From an uncultured Bacteroidales bacterium (GTDB lineage Bacteria; Bacteroidota; Bacteroidia; Bacteroidales; UBA932), in NCBI GenBank assembly GCA_946999645.1, contig CAMQDS010000007.1, forward strand, positions 36,290 to 100,289: DNA of 64,000 bases. The letters run 5' to 3'. Positions 40,257 to 49,660 of this stretch are shown one piece after another (position 1 is the stretch's first letter; every line of letters starts with the position of its first letter). The notes beneath the pieces are model-generated. The model made no database searches, was not told the origin of the DNA, and worked only from the letters and a program-made list of their open reading frames with translations. Made by a program: the position numbers and the translations under genes.

Positions 40257-41078
40257 ATGAATACAAAGTTTTTTAAAGATAAGGTAATTGTAATTACTGG
40301 AGCAAGTTCGGGTATTGGGCTAGCTGCTGCAAGGCTATTTGGAAGTTATGGAGCAAAGGTTGTGATGGCAGCACGCTCGTATGAAAAAATGCTCGATATA
40401 GCAGCTTCTGTAGGCTCTGAAAGCAACGTGCTTTGCGTAAAAACTGATGTGAGCGTAGAGGAGGATTGCCGTTATCTAATTGAAAAAACAGTAGAAAAGT
40501 TCGGTAAGATAGATATATTGGTTAACAATGCAGGTATTTCTATGAGGGCGATGTTTAAAGATTTGGATCTCAGTGTACTTCATTCCCTTATGGATGTTAA
40601 TTTTTGGGGAACCGTGAACTGTACAAAATATGCGCTTCCATATATTCTTAAGACTAAAGGTTCTATAGTTGGGGTTATATCTATTGCCGGCTATTCCGCC
40701 CTGCCTGCAAGAACAGGCTACAGTGCTTCGAAATATGCAGTGAGAGGCTTTCTGGATACATTAAGAATTGAACATCTGTATGATGGATTGCATGTTATGG
40801 TGTTCGCTCCAGGATATACATCTTCTAATGTGAGAAATGCAGCCCTCACCGCAAATGGCACAGTACAGGGAGAAACTCCGCTTGACGAAGGTAAACTTAT
40901 GAGTGCAGAGAAGTGTGCAGAATATCTTGCACGTGGATTGTATAAGAGAAAAGACAGAATGACACTTACTTTATTAGGAAAGGCAACGGTATTTATGCAC
41001 AGGCTATTACCTAAACTTACAGACCGTTTGACATATAGTTTTATAAGCAAAGAAGAGGGTAGTCCTTTTCATAAATAG
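40257..41078 (+). CDS. Short-chain dehydrogenase/reductase
   Basis: Classical SDR: cofactor loop TGASSGIG (~15-22), NNAG, catalytic Ser and the YSASK motif (YxxxK). Arg residues after the second strand (AARSYEK) favour NADPH. 273 residues. The substrate is not readable; its position 130 bp after a serine-palmitoyltransferase-like gene makes 3-ketosphinganine reductase one candidate, but a terminator and a new promoter separate the two, so this is a weak inference. It is 11 bp from pgpH. Confidence 0.88.
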   Translation: MNTKFFKDKVIVITGASSGIGLAAARLFGSYGAKVVMAARSYEKMLDIAASVGSESNVLCVKTDVSVEEDCRYLIEKTVEKFGKIDILVNNAGISMRAMFKDLDLSVLHSLMDVNFWGTVNCTKYALPYILKTKGSIVGVISIAGYSALPARTGYSASKYAVRGFLDTLRIEHLYDGLHVMVFAPGYTSSNVRNAALTANGTVQGETPLDEGKLMSAEKCAEYLARGLYKRKDRMTLTLLGKATVFMHRLLPKLTDRLTYSFISKEEGSPFHK

Positions 41079-41089
41079 AACTTGTAAGT

Positions 41090-43129
41090 ATGGCAAAATT
41101 AAATATTCCATCTGAACCAAAAATCTATATTGCACTTGCAGTAGTTTTTGTAATGTTACTTCTTACAATGCCACGAGCTGGCAAGTTTAAGTATAATTAC
41201 AAAAAAGGTTCTCCATGGACTTATGAAACTCTTGTGGCACAATTCGATTTTCCAATTCTTAAAACAGATGAGCAGATTCTTTCTGAAAAAGAAAACTTAA
41301 AGAATAGCATTTTGCCATATTATAATTATTCCGAGTCTGCTTCCAATTCTGCTTTAAAGACAATAGAAAACATCGAACTCGGTAAATATGCTTATCTAAA
41401 ACAGAATATTATTACTTCGGTATCGGATATTTTTTCTATAGGAGTTATTGATAATAAGGAATATGACACCTTTGCAAAAGATGATGAACGAGTTGATGCT
41501 ATTTATATTCAAAAAGGAAAACGTGCAAGTAAAAAACCTGTTTCCGAAGTATATACTGTTTCTTCTGCACAGTCTAAGTTACTGTCTGATATAGCAGAAA
41601 AAAATAAAGAAATAAATGCAGATTCTATACTTGAATCAAATAATATTTATTCTCTGATAATTCCTAATCTTATATACGATAATGAAACTACGGAACTCGT
41701 TAATTCTGAAAATGAAGCAGTGATTTCTCCTACTTCAGGCTATGTAAGTGCCGGGCAAGTGATTGTGTCCAAAGGGGAATTGGTTACATCGGATATTCAA
41801 CAAATGCTGGATTCATATAAATCAGAATATGAAAACAACTTAGGATATAGCGGACCGCGTATAAAATTATGGGCAGGAAATGGACTTATTGCTCTTGTAC
41901 TTGTCTTACTATTGTTTATGTCTCTGTTTTATACGTTTCCATTAATATTTATAGAATTCAACAAGTATATATATATACTGACTATATTTATAATTACTTG
42001 TTTTTCAAGTATTTTAATAGAAAATATAAATACGGGTTTGTTATACTTGACCCCATTCACTCTTACAGCCTTATACCTGCTTGCTTTTTTTAAAAAGCGT
42101 GTAGTTTTAACCGTATATACTATTTCACTGTTGCCATTACTTATTTTTGCACATAATGGTATAGAACTGTTCGTTATGTACCTTGCTGCAGGAGTAGTTA
42201 CAATGTATGTATTTGAATACTTTAACAGGGGATGGCGTCAATTTGTAACGGCTTTTATAGTCTTTATTACTCTTACTACCGTTTATTTTGGTTTTAGATT
42301 TATAAATGATGTAAAAGGAACATTGGATATAGAAAAAGTTGTTTATCTATTCCTCGGTTCTATGCTATCTGTTGCAGGATACCCTCTTATATTCCTATTT
42401 GAGAAAATTTATCGTCTTATATCAAATTCCCGTCTTCAAGAACTGTGTGATACAAATGGAAATCGACTGCTGTCCGAACTCTCCAGTAAAGCTCCAGGAA
42501 CATTTCAACATTGCCTGCAAGTGATGAACTTATGTGATGCAGCAGCAAAAAGCATTGATGCAAATGTGCTGCTTGTTCGAGCAGGAGCATTATACCACGA
42601 CATCGGTAAAATGAATAATCCTCTATGCTTTATAGAAAATGATACTCTTGGTACTAAATACCATGAAGGTTTGTCTGCAAAAGAAAGTGCAAGAGATATT
42701 ATTCGTCATGTTTCAGATGGTATGGCTTTAGCTGAAAAATATCATCTGCCTCAGATAATAAAAGATTTTATTGTTACTCATCATGGTACTTCCTGTACAG
42801 GATATTTTTATAATAAGTATCTTAATGAAGGAGGAGACCCTTCGGACACTTCCGACTTCTATTACAAAGGAGAAAAGCCTAAGACTAAAGAACAGACAAT
42901 TCTTATGCTTTGTGATACAATAGAGGCAGCTTCAAGAACTCTAAAAGACAATAAACCTGAGACTTATGACCTTTTTGTAGAAAAAATGTTTAAAGCAAAA
43001 ATTGATGCAGGACAGTTGAGTGATGCCGATATTTCTATAAAAGAATTAAATACAATAAAGTCTGTTCTTAAATCATATATAGCACAGATGTATCATTCAA
43101 GAGTTGTTTACCCTAAACGAAAAAGGTAA
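41090..43129 (+). CDS. pgpH: 7TM-HD family cyclic-dinucleotide phosphodiesterase (PgpH-like)
   Basis: Membrane phosphodiesterase related to PgpH, which hydrolyses c-di-AMP. N-terminal TM helix (~13-28), an extracytoplasmic 7TMR-HDED region (~40-250), six or seven TM helices (~265-450), then a cytoplasmic HD domain with APGTFQHCLQV, LYHDIGKM (~505) and VTHHGT. All HD metal ligands I can look for (H...HD...H...D) appear present. 679 residues. Implies c-di-AMP signalling in this organism. Confidence 0.9.
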   Translation: MAKLNIPSEPKIYIALAVVFVMLLLTMPRAGKFKYNYKKGSPWTYETLVAQFDFPILKTDEQILSEKENLKNSILPYYNYSESASNSALKTIENIELGKYAYLKQNIITSVSDIFSIGVIDNKEYDTFAKDDERVDAIYIQKGKRASKKPVSEVYTVSSAQSKLLSDIAEKNKEINADSILESNNIYSLIIPNLIYDNETTELVNSENEAVISPTSGYVSAGQVIVSKGELVTSDIQQMLDSYKSEYENNLGYSGPRIKLWAGNGLIALVLVLLLFMSLFYTFPLIFIEFNKYIYILTIFIITCFSSILIENINTGLLYLTPFTLTALYLLAFFKKRVVLTVYTISLLPLLIFAHNGIELFVMYLAAGVVTMYVFEYFNRGWRQFVTAFIVFITLTTVYFGFRFINDVKGTLDIEKVVYLFLGSMLSVAGYPLIFLFEKIYRLISNSRLQELCDTNGNRLLSELSSKAPGTFQHCLQVMNLCDAAAKSIDANVLLVRAGALYHDIGKMNNPLCFIENDTLGTKYHEGLSAKESARDIIRHVSDGMALAEKYHLPQIIKDFIVTHHGTSCTGYFYNKYLNEGGDPSDTSDFYYKGEKPKTKEQTILMLCDTIEAASRTLKDNKPETYDLFVEKMFKAKIDAGQLSDADISIKELNTIKSVLKSYIAQMYHSRVVYPKRKR

Positions 43130-43151
43130 TTGTAATCCAAGAATATTTATG

Positions 43152-43159
43152 TATTTTTG
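43152..43159 (+). promoter_or_regulatory. -7 promoter element for the tig-clpP-clpX operon
   Basis: TATTTTTG, exact TAnnTTTG, 65 bp before the tig ATG. The intervening leader is AT-rich with no structure recognised. Confidence 0.5.
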
Positions 43160-43224
43160 CAAAATGTCAAAGAATATAATAGTATATTCGTAAGGGTTAG
43201 AAATAATAATTATACATTAATAAG

Positions 43225-44541
43225 ATGAAAATAGAGAAGAACCAAATTGACGCTTTGAATCTTCAAGTTACTATGAACGTGTCAGCCGAAGATTATACAC
43301 CTGCTGAGCAGAAGGCTCTTAGTGAACACAAGAAAACAGCTGAATTTAAAGGATTTAGAAAAGGGAAGGTCCCTATGTCTTTGATAAAGAAATTATTTGG
43401 CGACAGAGTACTTGTAGAATCTGTAAACAAGGTAATAGGAGAAGGTCTGAATAATTTTATTAAAGAAAATAATCTTAAGATAGTGGGCGAACCATTAAGT
43501 AGTGAAGATCAGCCTGAAATAGAATGGCTTTCTGGAAATGATTTTGTTTTCAAATTTGATTTGGCTACTACTCCTGAGGTTAATTTTGAAATAGGTAAAG
43601 ATGATAAAGTATCTTATTATGAAATTGATGTGACAAAAGAGGCCAAAAATGAAATGCGTGAAAACATGCTAAAACAGTTTGGTTCACTTCAAGAAGGAGA
43701 GGTCGCAAAAGAGGATGATTTTGTCATCGCAGATTTATCTAATGGCGAAAAGAGTGTAGAAGGTGCTTATATCTCTGTTCGTAATGTTGCAGGAGAGGCA
43801 CATAAACATTTCTTGGGTTCAAAGCCTGGTGATGAGTTTGATATTAATATAAATGAAGCCTTTACCGATGATACGGATAGGGCAGCAATGTTGAAAGTGA
43901 AGAAAGAGGAGTTGGAAGGTATACAGCCTGTTTTTAAGGTTAAAGTTGTGAATGTAAAGACCTATGTTCCGGCTGAAGAATCACAGGATGTATATGATAA
44001 AATTTTCGGAAAGGATAAGGTTCATTCATCTGAAGAATTTGATGCAGCTATAGAAGAGCGTCTTAAAGAAAACTATAAGCAAGAGGCAGATTATAGACTC
44101 TCAAAAGATTTGCGTAACTACTTTATGGATAAGGCAAATATTTCACTTCCTGAGGCATTTTTGAAAAGATGGCTATATCAGACCAATGAGGGTAAATTTA
44201 CAATGGAAGATATAGAAAAAGAATTTGATGCTTTCCTTGCAGATTTTCGTTGGCAGATGGTAAGGTCTTTTGTTATAGATAAATATAACTTGAAGATAGA
44301 AGAAAAGGATATAAAAGAAGCTGCAGAAGCATATGTCGCTTATCAATATGCAATGTATGGTATGGGAAATGTCCCTGAAGAGTTGATTAAGCAAGCCGCT
44401 GGTCAGGTACTTACTGATAACAGGCAGGCTCGACAGATTGAAGAAAATGTTGAAACTCAAAAAGTTGTAGCAGCTCTTAAAGAAAATATCACCCTTGACA
44501 ATAAAAAAATCTCAGTAGAGAAATTTAGAGAATTGAAATAG
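43225..44541 (+). CDS. tig: Trigger factor
   Basis: Ribosome-associated folding chaperone. The ribosome-binding signature GFRKGKVP is at ~residues 44-51, followed by a divergent PPIase-like middle domain and a helical C-terminal chaperone domain. 438 residues, typical for Bacteroidota. Two bases before clpP, so chaperone and protease are made together. Confidence 0.94.
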   Translation: MKIEKNQIDALNLQVTMNVSAEDYTPAEQKALSEHKKTAEFKGFRKGKVPMSLIKKLFGDRVLVESVNKVIGEGLNNFIKENNLKIVGEPLSSEDQPEIEWLSGNDFVFKFDLATTPEVNFEIGKDDKVSYYEIDVTKEAKNEMRENMLKQFGSLQEGEVAKEDDFVIADLSNGEKSVEGAYISVRNVAGEAHKHFLGSKPGDEFDININEAFTDDTDRAAMLKVKKEELEGIQPVFKVKVVNVKTYVPAEESQDVYDKIFGKDKVHSSEEFDAAIEERLKENYKQEADYRLSKDLRNYFMDKANISLPEAFLKRWLYQTNEGKFTMEDIEKEFDAFLADFRWQMVRSFVIDKYNLKIEEKDIKEAAEAYVAYQYAMYGMGNVPEELIKQAAGQVLTDNRQARQIEENVETQKVVAALKENITLDNKKISVEKFRELK

Positions 44542-44543
44542 TT

Positions 44544-45224
44544 ATGAATAATAACGAATTTAATAAATTCGCGAGCAAGGGTCGTGGCATCAGCTCTACG
44601 ACCCTTCATCGTTTTGAAAGTGCTATTACTAATAGTTATATAAATCCACAGATTATTGAGGAAAGAAAATTAAATGTGGCTTCGATGGACGTTTTTAGCC
44701 GTCTGATGATGGATCGTATCATATTCTTAGGAGTTCCTATAGATGATGACGTTGCCAATATAATTCAAGCACAGTTACTTTTCCTTGCCTCTACTGATAG
44801 TAAGGCAGATATATCTCTATATATCAATACTCCTGGGGGACAGGTTACTTCTGGGCTTGGTATATATGATACAATGCAACTTATAGAGCCTGATGTTGCT
44901 ACTATTTGTACAGGAATGGCTGCATCAATGGGGTCAGTGTTACTTTGTGCTGGTCAAAAAGGAAAAAGATCGGCTCTTCCTCATTCCAGGGTATTGATTC
45001 ATCAGCCTTTGGGTGGAGCAAACGGTCAGGCATCTGACATATTGATTGCAGCAAAAGAAATAGAAAAAACACGTACCGAACTCTATAATATCATTTCAGA
45101 ACATTCAGGACAGCCATTTGACAAGGTCTTTGCAGATGCTGACAGAGATTTTTGGATGACAGCGCAGGAAGCTAAAGAATATGGTATGGTGGATGAAATT
45201 TTGTTAAAGAGAAAAAATAAATAA
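44544..45224 (+). CDS. clpP: ATP-dependent Clp protease proteolytic subunit ClpP
   Basis: Serine protease barrel fed by ClpX. Catalytic Ser in [10 protein letters not shown] (~130) and His in [12 protein letters not shown] (~152), with the Asp further on; [15 protein letters not shown] is the substrate-strand motif. 226 residues. Lies directly between tig and clpX. Confidence 0.97.
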   Translation: MNNNEFNKFASKGRGISSTTLHRFESAITNSYINPQIIEERKLNVASMDVFSRLMMDRIIFLGVPIDDDVANIIQAQLLFLASTDSKADISLYINTPGGQVTSGLGIYDTMQLIEPDVATICTGMAASMGSVLLCAGQKGKRSALPHSRVLIHQPLGGANGQASDILIAAKEIEKTRTELYNIISEHSGQPFDKVFADADRDFWMTAQEAKEYGMVDEILLKRKNK

Positions 45225-45226
45225 AG

Positions 45227-46447
45227 GTGGCTAAAAATACAAAATCTCATTGTCTTTTTTGTGGCAGGACAGAGGATGAAGTTCCTATGCTATTGCAAGG
45301 AATAGATGGTTGTATCTGTTCAGATTGTGTAAAAATTGCTTGGAAATATATAGATGAATCTGGTGCAGTTAATAAGCAAGATAAAACTTTGCCACAGTTA
45401 GAATTAGGAAAGAAACCTAAAGAAATAAAAGATTTTCTTGATAATTATGTCATAGGTCAAGACAGGGCAAAAAAACTACTTTCGGTCGCAGTATACAATC
45501 ACTACAAGAGAGTTAATCATAATCTCTCAACGGATATAAAAGACGGAGTAGAACTTGATAAATCAAATATTTTGCTTGTCGGTCCTACAGGTACTGGTAA
45601 AACTTTATTGGCTAAGACTATAGCCAAACTACTTGATGTACCTTTTACAATAGTAGATGCTACTGTCCTCACTGAAGCAGGTTATGTAGGTGAAGATGTT
45701 GAAAGTATCCTGACAAGGCTTTTACAGGAGGCTGATTATAATAAAGAAAAAGCAGAAAGGGGCATTGTATTCATAGATGAGATAGATAAGATTGCACGCA
45801 AAAGTGACAACCCTTCTATCACCAGAGACGTATCAGGAGAAGGAGTTCAGCAGGCTATGCTTAAACTACTGGAGGGCAATATAGTAAATGTTCCTCCTAA
45901 GGGAGGGCGTAAACATCCTGAACAGGAATTTATACAAATCAATACAGAAAATATACTGTTTATTTGTGCCGGTGCATTCGAAGGTATAGAAAGACGTATA
46001 GCCCAGAGACTTAATACTCAGGTAATAGGCTATGGTACTAAATCTTCTACTAAAATAGACAAAGATAATCTGCTTAGGTATGTATCAGCCGAAGATTTAC
46101 GTTCCTATGGTCTTATACCCGAAATTATAGGTAGGCTTCCTATAATAACCTACCTTGACAGTCTTGACAGGGAGGCTTTGAAACGTATACTTACTGAGCC
46201 TAAAAATGCCTTACTCAAACAATATGAAAAAATGTTTGAACTTGATGGCATAAAACTTACAATAGAGCCTGAGGTATTGGATATTATAGTAGATGAATCA
46301 ATTAAAAATAAATTAGCAGCGAGAGGATTGCGTTCTATTTGTGAAAAACTCTTTGATGATGCAATGTTTGAAGTTCCGTCTTCTGGCAGAAAGACATTCA
46401 AACTTACTGCTGCTTATGCAAGAGAACATTTAAATAATAAGGAATGA
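45227..46447 (+). CDS. clpX: ATP-dependent Clp protease ATP-binding subunit ClpX
   Basis: AAA+ unfoldase. N-terminal zinc-binding domain with CLFCGR and CICSDC, Walker A GPTGTGKT (~121), Walker B FIDEIDKI, and sensor 2 region [11 protein letters not shown]. The start is GTG at 45227, two bases after clpP; no closer ATG fits the zinc domain. The ClpP-docking loop appears to read IGY (VIGYGT) in place of the usual IGF, a conservative change. Its stop overlaps the pyrF start (ATGA). Confidence 0.97.
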   Translation: MAKNTKSHCLFCGRTEDEVPMLLQGIDGCICSDCVKIAWKYIDESGAVNKQDKTLPQLELGKKPKEIKDFLDNYVIGQDRAKKLLSVAVYNHYKRVNHNLSTDIKDGVELDKSNILLVGPTGTGKTLLAKTIAKLLDVPFTIVDATVLTEAGYVGEDVESILTRLLQEADYNKEKAERGIVFIDEIDKIARKSDNPSITRDVSGEGVQQAMLKLLEGNIVNVPPKGGRKHPEQEFIQINTENILFICAGAFEGIERRIAQRLNTQVIGYGTKSSTKIDKDNLLRYVSAEDLRSYGLIPEIIGRLPIITYLDSLDREALKRILTEPKNALLKQYEKMFELDGIKLTIEPEVLDIIVDESIKNKLAARGLRSICEKLFDDAMFEVPSSGRKTFKLTAAYAREHLNNKE

Positions 46448-47271
46448 CGACATCTGATTTATATGCACAGATACTCAAAAAAAGAAGTTTTCTTTGTGTC
46501 GGTTTAGATACAGTATATGAGAAAATTCCGGATTGTATAAAAAAATCAAATTGTCTTGATGGAAAAGAATTTTCAGGCAGGGCAAACTCAATAGTCGAGT
46601 TTAATAAGGCTATTATTGATGCCACAGCGGAATATTGTATATCATATAAACCAAATTTGGCTTTTTATGAAAGTGAGGGCATTGACGGAATGAGAGCCCT
46701 TGATGCTACGGTTCGTTATATAAGGGATAATTATCCAGAGATTTTTCTCATTGCTGATGCTAAACGTGGAGATATAGGAAATACGGCAAAAATGTATGCA
46801 AAAACATATTTTGAAACTATGGATTTCGATGCTGTAACAATATCTCCATATATGGGAACTGAAACAGTATCTCCATTTCTAAATTATCCTGGTAAATTTG
46901 CCATTGCAGTAGCGCTTTCTTCAAATCCTACATCATCAGATTTTCAAATGTCAATTCAAGATGGGAAGCCCCTGTATAGAAACGTCATTGAAAAAATGAT
47001 GTCTATTTCAAGTCCTGAAAATATGATGTTTGTAGTAGGGGCAACAAAATCAGATCAATTAAAAGAGATAAGGACTTTCTGTCCTGATAACTTTTTACTT
47101 GTACCAGGTGTTGGCACACAAGGCGGTTCTGCTGAAGCTGTGATAAAATACGGAGCTAATTCAAAGGGCGGACTTATCATAAATTCTTCACGCGCTGTAC
47201 TTTATGCCTCAGATAAAGAAGACTACGCGTGTGCTGCTGCTAATGTTGCAGCCCACACTGCAAAATTTTAG
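46444..47271 (+). CDS. pyrF: Orotidine 5'-phosphate decarboxylase, type 2
   Basis: Last step of UMP synthesis. TIM barrel with [11 protein letters not shown], the catalytic [12 protein letters not shown] motif (~107-118), and the phosphate site VPGVGTQGG. 275 residues is the longer type-2 form common in Bacteroidota and actinobacteria. It overlaps clpX by four bases, so translation is coupled to the protease operon although the functions are unrelated. Confidence 0.96.
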   Translation: MTTSDLYAQILKKRSFLCVGLDTVYEKIPDCIKKSNCLDGKEFSGRANSIVEFNKAIIDATAEYCISYKPNLAFYESEGIDGMRALDATVRYIRDNYPEIFLIADAKRGDIGNTAKMYAKTYFETMDFDAVTISPYMGTETVSPFLNYPGKFAIAVALSSNPTSSDFQMSIQDGKPLYRNVIEKMMSISSPENMMFVVGATKSDQLKEIRTFCPDNFLLVPGVGTQGGSAEAVIKYGANSKGGLIINSSRAVLYASDKEDYACAAANVAAHTAKF

Positions 47272-47310
47272 GATACAGCGTAAAAGTTGTTCTTTAAAAA
47301 TATCAGTTAA

Positions 47311-49638
47311 ATGAATTTAAGAAAATATGTAGCAATATTTGCATTATGTATTTGTATATCAACTTATTTTGCTACAAATAGTGAATGCAAAGAAAATTAT
47401 ATGATGAGGGCTGAGAAGTTCTCATCTGATTCGTTATATAAGTACATTGATAATACTCTTCCAGCTGTAGATTGGATAGGAAACAATAGTAAGATGTTTG
47501 TGTATTCTCCTACCATAGGTGGTAAAAATAAGTATTATCTTGTTGATACAAATACATTTAAAAAGAGAGAATTATTTATAGAAGATGAACTTATAAAATT
47601 ATCTGATTCTTTCTTAAAATTAAAGCCCTTAAAACAAGAATTGAGGAAATATCGAATTACTGTTAATTTTGATTCTTCCTGCAAAAAAATGAATTCATTT
47701 ACCTACAATTACAGGGGGCATAAATTGAGGTATGACATAAGGAAGAAAAAGGTCACGGAAGTGAAACAATCTTCCCTTCGGAATACTTCTTATAAGATTA
47801 AAGGAGATTTAAAGAAAAAATTTTCTTACGATAGTCTTTACCGTATTTCAGCAATTAATGATAATCTTTATCTTTTTTATAAAGATGGACGAGATAGTCT
47901 TAAATTGACTGAAGATGGAGAACTTTTTCACTCTTATGCAATTGGTAGAGATAGAGATATAAAGAAATCTGGGCTTCAATATCCTGAAGGAGACTGGATG
48001 GGTAAAAGTCATAAATATATTATCACAAGAACCGACAAAAGGAAAGTAGGTAGTTTGACATTGGTAGATAACCTATCTGTGCCGAGACCTGTTCCTAATA
48101 CCTACAAATTTCCTATGCCAGGGGATAAAGATGTTCCAATATGGGAAACATATATAGTAGATGCCGATAAAGGAAAGATTGAAAAGATAAAAGAACTTGA
48201 GGCATATCCTGATCAAGAATACCTGATGGAACGTTTTGATAAATACAGGATAGTAGCTGGAAATGCCTACTTTTTAAGGACTAATAGGCAACATTCTATT
48301 TTAGAATTGTGTAAAGTTTCACCTGAAGGTAAGGTTAAAGTAATTATCAGCGACAAGACAGAACCTCACTTGAATGAACAAATGTTCGGATTTAAGATTT
48401 TGTCCGCTGGAAAAGAAATAATATGGTGGTCAGAACGTTCAGGTAAAGGAAAACACTATTTGTATGATGGAGAAGGAAATTTAAAAAATCAAATAGAGGA
48501 CAAAGATTTTGTTGCGGGTAAGATAACATATATAGATGTAGAAAATAGAAAATTATATATTGAAGGCTATGGTGGAGAAGAAGGAATTAATCCTAATTAT
48601 AGATTTTACTATTCTGTACCATTTGATGGTGGAAAACCTGTTCTGCTTACTCCAGGGAACGGCTACCATAGCATTGAATTTTCTCCAGACCATAAATTTA
48701 TTGTAGATACATATTCAAGAATGGATGCTGTTCCAAAGCATCAGATATGTGATATTAATGGAAATATATTGTTTAAAATGCAGGGGTGTGATGCTACACA
48801 TCTATTTAATAAAGGGTGGAAATATCCAGAAGTTATAGCACTCAATGCTGCAGATTCTACTACTAAATTATATGGTGTCGTTTATCTTCCATTCCAAATA
48901 GAAAAAGGAAAGAAGTATCCTATTATCGCCAATGTCTATCCTGGGCCACAAGATGATCAGGTTCCTCTTAAGTTTACATTAGATGATAATTACAATCAAT
49001 CTTTGGCACAACTTGGATTTATTGTAGTTAATTTCCAATTCCGAGGAAGTTGTCCGTGGAGAGGAAGAGATTTTTACACTTATGGTTATGGAAATCTAAG
49101 GGATTATCCTCTTGATGATCTTCATGCCATAATAGAACAGGTTTCAAAGAGATATTCTTATGCGGATATTGAGCGTGTAGGAATATATGGACATTCAGGT
49201 GGTGGCTTTATGACTGTTTCAGCAATGCTGGATCGTCCAGATTTCTATAAAGTAGGAATCGCGGCCTCTGGAAATTATGACAATAATATTTATACTCAGT
49301 GGTGGGGTGAAAGTTTTCATGGAGGAAAATGGTTGGGAAATACAAATGAAAATATTAAATTTGATTGTAAGATACCTACTCCGATAGAAATGGCGGGGAG
49401 ATTGAAAGGAAGATTGCTCCTTGTCACCGGAGATGTTGATAATAACGTTCATCCTGCAAATACAATGAGGATGGCAAAAGCTCTTATAGATTCAAATAAG
49501 CGTTTTGATATGCTTATTCTCCCTGGAGTTGACCATGGTGTAGGTGATAGATATTACATTAACGTTATAAGATATTATTTTACAGAACATCTGTTAGGAA
49601 TTAAATTACCTGACAGGGATATAGTTAAACACTTATAG
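47311..49638 (+). CDS. Secreted S9-family (prolyl oligopeptidase/DPP IV-like) peptidase
   Basis: Signal peptide (MNLRKYVAIFALCICISTYFA), an N-terminal beta-propeller region (~60-520) and a C-terminal alpha/beta-hydrolase domain with the triad Ser in YGHSGGG (~628), Asp in GDVDNNVHP (~708) and His in GVDHG (~740). 775 residues. Cleaves dipeptides or short peptides, probably in the periplasm. It ends 22 bp before a SusC gene, suggesting that its peptides are what the SusCD pair imports; that is inference. Confidence 0.9.
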   Translation: MNLRKYVAIFALCICISTYFATNSECKENYMMRAEKFSSDSLYKYIDNTLPAVDWIGNNSKMFVYSPTIGGKNKYYLVDTNTFKKRELFIEDELIKLSDSFLKLKPLKQELRKYRITVNFDSSCKKMNSFTYNYRGHKLRYDIRKKKVTEVKQSSLRNTSYKIKGDLKKKFSYDSLYRISAINDNLYLFYKDGRDSLKLTEDGELFHSYAIGRDRDIKKSGLQYPEGDWMGKSHKYIITRTDKRKVGSLTLVDNLSVPRPVPNTYKFPMPGDKDVPIWETYIVDADKGKIEKIKELEAYPDQEYLMERFDKYRIVAGNAYFLRTNRQHSILELCKVSPEGKVKVIISDKTEPHLNEQMFGFKILSAGKEIIWWSERSGKGKHYLYDGEGNLKNQIEDKDFVAGKITYIDVENRKLYIEGYGGEEGINPNYRFYYSVPFDGGKPVLLTPGNGYHSIEFSPDHKFIVDTYSRMDAVPKHQICDINGNILFKMQGCDATHLFNKGWKYPEVIALNAADSTTKLYGVVYLPFQIEKGKKYPIIANVYPGPQDDQVPLKFTLDDNYNQSLAQLGFIVVNFQFRGSCPWRGRDFYTYGYGNLRDYPLDDLHAIIEQVSKRYSYADIERVGIYGHSGGGFMTVSAMLDRPDFYKVGIAASGNYDNNIYTQWWGESFHGGKWLGNTNENIKFDCKIPTPIEMAGRLKGRLLLVTGDVDNNVHPANTMRMAKALIDSNKRFDMLILPGVDHGVGDRYYINVIRYYFTEHLLGIKLPDRDIVKHL

Positions 49639-49660
49639 AAAATTTAAGAAGACATTGCTT

